From: JAFGOM01 sp964428385
GTDB lineage: Archaea; Halobacteriota; Methanomicrobia; Methanomicrobiales; Methanospirillaceae
Direction of reading: 5' to 3'
Length of the DNA stretch: 26,756 nucleotides
NCBI GenBank assembly: GCA_964428385.1
Contig: CAYRYR010000030.1
Coordinates: forward strand, 1-26,756
The notes beneath the pieces were generated by a model. It was not told the origin of the DNA. It saw nothing but the letters and a program-made list of their open reading frames with translations, and searched no databases. The first letter of the stretch is position 1. Each line of letters begins with the position of its first letter. Position numbers and translations under genes: made by a program. Below, in pieces: positions 24,426 to 26,756 of the stretch.

Positions 24426-24680
24426 TATGATTGAATCTCGTGTTCCGGTTCAGATCTCCTTTCATGAACAACTGATAAGATTGCGTCTGCAAATTCATCA
24501 TCAGTCTTCATATCAGCAAAAATCTCTGATAATGAACGTTTTTTGGGGAAATATTTGATAATGAACTTTTTTGGGGAAATATTTGATAATGATCTGGGAA
24601 AATGAATCTGATTGAGAATCCTTTAATGAACGGAGACATTCATATGCCTCTTCTGTAATACTGATTGTTTTTGTGCTCAT
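24425..24680 (-). pseudogene. vapB: VapB antitoxin disrupted by a 28 bp tandem duplication
   Basis: From ATG 24680 it reads MSTKTISITEEAYECLRSLK then DSFSQIIIKYFPKK, the COG1753/VapB (PF02697-type) N-terminus. A tandem repeat (24528-24584) then shifts the frame, and the product stops a few residues after a second copy of the KYFPKK DNA. With one repeat unit removed the frame would continue KKRSLSEIFADMKTDDEFAD and on to TAA at 24425-24427, giving about 76 residues. That stop overlaps the vapC start. ATG 24689 would add three residues. Both partners of this operon are therefore broken. Confidence 0.8.
24528..24584. repeat. 28/29 bp tandem duplication inside vapB
   Basis: Two adjacent copies, 24528-24556 (29 bp) and 24557-24584 (28 bp), each start GATAATGAAC and end GGGGAAATATTT. 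They differ by one G. A third partial GATAATGA follows. Since 28 is not a multiple of three, the duplication shifts the antitoxin frame. Confidence 0.9.
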
Positions 24681-24950
24681 TTTTGACATCTCTCATGTAT
24701 GTGTATGCATATAAATAACACGTGATTTCCTGACTAATAGTGAAAAACAGAAAAAGAATATGATACAAAGAATATTTCTTCTGGCATATCCAGCATCCGG
24801 GGAACGTATGCCAAAATAAAGTACTTTGACGGATAACTTATACCAATCGCTATCAGAACGAACTATTTGAGCTCCAATTTTTACCAGAAATCACTTAGTC
24901 CCGAAATAGAAGGTCAAATATTAGCACATCACAGATGAACTCTGACATAA

Positions 24951-24961
24951 TTTATATATAA
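24951..24961 (+). promoter_or_regulatory. TATA box of feoAB
   Basis: TTTATATATAA, 48-58 bases upstream of the first feoA ATG. The expected transcription start, about 25 bases downstream, falls at about 24980, inside the operator at 24975-25003. The preceding spacer (24690-24950) shows nothing else recognised. Confidence 0.55.
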
Positions 24962-24974
24962 TCCCGCACAAAAG

Positions 24975-25003
24975 TTAGGTATACCTAAGTCAGGCAAACC
25001 TAA
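24975..25003 (+). promoter_or_regulatory. Tandem DtxR-family-type operator of feoAB
   Basis: The first site TTAGGTATACCTAA is a perfect 14 bp palindrome. One base later a second, weaker site reads TCAGGCAAACCTAA. The TTAGG...CCTAA pattern is that of metal-dependent DtxR/IdeR-family repressors. Placed across the expected transcription start and ending just before the feoA ATG, it would block transcription when ferrous iron is plentiful. The repressor gene is not in the window. Confidence 0.7.
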
Positions 25004-25008
25004 TTCTA

Positions 25009-25251
25009 ATGATATCTATGAACACAATAGTAACGAATCTGAGCAATGGCATACATGCTACCGTCATTGAATTGCGGGGAGGTCCCGGGATGCAAAACCA
25101 GTTGCGTTCCATTGGGATACGGGAAGGAAAAAATATTACCGTCGTTACAATCCATCCATTCAGTGGGCCTGTAGTAGTAAAGCTGGATGGAAAGATGGTA
25201 ACCCTTGGAAGGGGTCTTGCCAGTCGTATTATTGTTGAGGTCCCTGGGTGA
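25009..25251 (+). CDS. feoA: FeoA, ferrous iron transport accessory protein
   Basis: 80 residues with the SH3-like FeoA fold: NGIHATVIELRGGPGMQNQL, RSIGIREGKNITVV, FSGPVVVKLDGKMVTLGRGL, ASRIIVEV. FeoA assists the FeoB transporter at the cytoplasmic face. An ATG at 25018 is an equally good start (77 residues); neither has a Shine-Dalgarno sequence. The stop TGA overlaps the GTG start of feoB (GTGA), so the two are coupled. Expression is likely controlled by the operator directly upstream. Confidence 0.9.
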   Translation: MISMNTIVTNLSNGIHATVIELRGGPGMQNQLRSIGIREGKNITVVTIHPFSGPVVVKLDGKMVTLGRGLASRIIVEVPG

Positions 25252-26756
25252 AAAAGATAGTACTGATGGGAAATCCGAATGTCGGAAAAAGTGTGGTCTT
25301 TTCCCGCCTCACCGGAACCCATGTAATCACCTCCAATTTTCCCGGAACCACGGTTGATTATTCAAAGGGAACCACCTGTTTTCAGAAAGAACGGGTGTTT
25401 ATCATTGATGCCCCGGGAACGTATTCCCTCTCTCCATCAAATCCGGCTGAAGAGGTGGCACTACGTATCTTACAAGACGCAGATCTTGTAGTAAATGTCA
25501 TCGACGCCACAAATCTTGAGAGAAATCTTATCCTCACGCTTGAGCTTCTCACCAGAAGAATACCCCTTTTAGTCGTTCTTAATATGTGGGACGAAGCACA
25601 TCACACCGGTATTGAGATCGATGTGGCACAATTAGAAGAATTATTAGGTGTCCCGGTAATCCCGACAGTGGCAATTACCGGTGAAGGGATTGCACAACTT
25701 GCAGAACATTGTTTTCAATCAGTTCCTCTGCCTCCTTCCTATCATTTGAATGAAGAGGAAAAATGGATTAAGATTGGACAGATTACCCGACAAGTGCAAC
25801 GTATCACTCACCGGCACCATACAGTTCGTGATCTCATATCTGATGCCACGATTAAACCGATAACCGGAATTCCTATTGCATGTGGTGTTATCCTCGCTTC
25901 ATTCTATGCAGTCATACTCGCAGGTGAGACCTGTATTACGTATATCATGGATCCACTCTTTTCCCTGTATCTACCGTTCATTACCCGGTTTTCCGACTGG
26001 CTTGGTGCAGGTTTTCTTCAGCAGATCCTGATAGGAGAACTGATAGGTGGTCAGATAGATTTTGAACAATCTATGGGGATTTTAACAACCGGCTTGTATG
26101 TTCCGTTTGGTATTGTTCTCCCCTATGTCATTGCGTTCTATCTTATTGCAGCAGTTCTTGAAGATTCAGGGTATCTTCCACGGCTGGCCACCCTGAGTGA
26201 TACATTCTTTCACCGTGTCGGGATGCACGGGTATGGTATCGTTCCAGTGTTTCTCGGGCTTGGATGTAATGTTCCCGGCGTTCTTGCAACCCGGGTACTT
26301 GAGACAAGAAAACAGCGTTTTATCGCTGCGACCCTGGTTGCAATTTCAGTACCCTGCATGGCAAAGACCGCAATGATATTTGGCACTCTTGGGCATCTTG
26401 GTGTTTTATATGTTGTTATCGTTTTTCTGGTTCTAATTCTTGTGTACATAACCGTGGGTTTTATATTAAGCAGGATAATAAAAGGGGATTGTCCTGAGAT
26501 TTTTCTGGAGATCCCCCCGTACCGCCGCCCACGTCTGAATATGGTTATAAAAAAGACCTGGATGCGAATTGTAGCCTTTGTTGCAGAGGCAGTGCCATAT
26601 CTCTTTTTAGGTGTCTTTATCATTAACATCCTGTATGCAACCGGCTTTCTTGCATGGCTGGGAGTTGTTCTCTCCCCCCTTATCGTAGGCTGGCTTGGTC
26701 TTCCACAAGAAGCGTCTGCGGCATTAATATCAGGATTTTTGCGAAAAGATCTGGCA
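25248..26756 (+). CDS. feoB: FeoB ferrous iron transporter, 3' end beyond the window
   Basis: 503 codons are present and the frame is open at the window edge. The GTG start overlaps the feoA stop. The N-terminal GTPase domain has G1 GNPNVGKS (8-15), a Thr-rich G2 loop (FPGTTVDYSKG), G3 DAPG (54-57) and G4 NMWD (112-115). The membrane part begins near residue 205 (GIPIACGVILASFYAVILAG) and contains Gate-type segments such as LEDSGYLPR, VPVFLGLGCNVPGV and VPCMAKTAM. It imports Fe2+ across the cytoplasmic membrane, which suits an anaerobe with high iron-sulphur demand. No frameshift seen. Confidence 0.95.
   Translation, partial: MKKIVLMGNPNVGKSVVFSRLTGTHVITSNFPGTTVDYSKGTTCFQKERVFIIDAPGTYSLSPSNPAEEVALRILQDADLVVNVIDATNLERNLILTLELLTRRIPLLVVLNMWDEAHHTGIEIDVAQLEELLGVPVIPTVAITGEGIAQLAEHCFQSVPLPPSYHLNEEEKWIKIGQITRQVQRITHRHHTVRDLISDATIKPITGIPIACGVILASFYAVILAGETCITYIMDPLFSLYLPFITRFSDWLGAGFLQQILIGELIGGQIDFEQSMGILTTGLYVPFGIVLPYVIAFYLIAAVLEDSGYLPRLATLSDTFFHRVGMHGYGIVPVFLGLGCNVPGVLATRVLETRKQRFIAATLVAISVPCMAKTAMIFGTLGHLGVLYVVIVFLVLILVYITVGFILSRIIKGDCPEIFLEIPPYRRPRLNMVIKKTWMRIVAFVAEAVPYLFLGVFIINILYATGFLAWLGVVLSPLIVGWLGLPQEASAALISGFLRKDLA

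Noticed and set aside
24528..24584. CRISPR-like short repeats
   Set aside because: Only two adjacent copies with no spacer; it is a tandem duplication inside vapB. No CRISPR array or cas gene was seen in the window.

Overview
The window looks like chromosomal DNA of a methanogenic archaeon of the order Methanomicrobiales, most like Methanospirillum. The anchors are an intact methanogenesis marker 14 gene (15982-17472), a multi-PAS signalling protein ending in an H-box-like segment (LNDQIRNPL) of a kind I associate with this order, archaeal TATA-type promoters, and moderate-GC coding DNA in AT-rich spacers. The genus is an inference from gene content; no rRNA or tRNA gene was seen.

Layout. 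1-520 holds a MITE-like end and a broken PIN-domain (VapC) fragment. 634-3185 holds a secreted cysteine-rich protein and, on the other strand, a secreted C45-type amidohydrolase. 3280-5703 is a cassette-like unit: an AAA-like ATPase fused to a PD-(D/E)XK nuclease, with perfect palindromes upstream, a hairpin downstream, and two direct copies of a ~113 bp repeat at its edges. 5954-6596 is a MntA/HepT toxin-antitoxin pair whose HepT has a stop at its catalytic arginine. 7309-10812 is a two-gene signalling operon: a receiver lacking the phosphoacceptor Asp, then a receiver plus six PAS domains without a kinase ATPase domain. 10984-11333 is a complete MITE with an 8 bp target duplication. 11486-12385 is a second secreted cysteine-rich protein. 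12605-13777 (minus strand) is a methyltransferase and a MarR remnant. 13974-15638 is a TPR-like protein with an endonuclease III-like C-terminus, followed by methanogenesis marker 14.

17869-24689 is a decay zone. It holds a dead copy of an mntA 5' end, an AlbA/Schlafen-type ATPase gene, an intact mntA with a broken hepT, a frameshifted UvrD/AddA-type helicase, an intact RelBE-type pair, a truncated IS1182-like transposase, an intact nudC with a partner gene, and a vapBC pair broken by a 28 bp tandem duplication and frameshifts. The window ends with feoA and the start of feoB, behind a TATA box and a two-site DtxR-family-type operator.

The strongest theme is toxin-antitoxin turnover. Of five loci recognised, only RelBE is intact. 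Both HepT toxins carry a stop at or just before the RNase motif while their MntA antitoxins remain open. The second theme is a MITE family whose complete copy (10984-11333) explains several half-copies scattered between genes. I did not find a clearly new defence or metabolic system. The best candidates for new biology are the repeat-bounded ATPase-nuclease cassette, the TPR/EndoIII-like fusion, and the kinase-less PAS operon.
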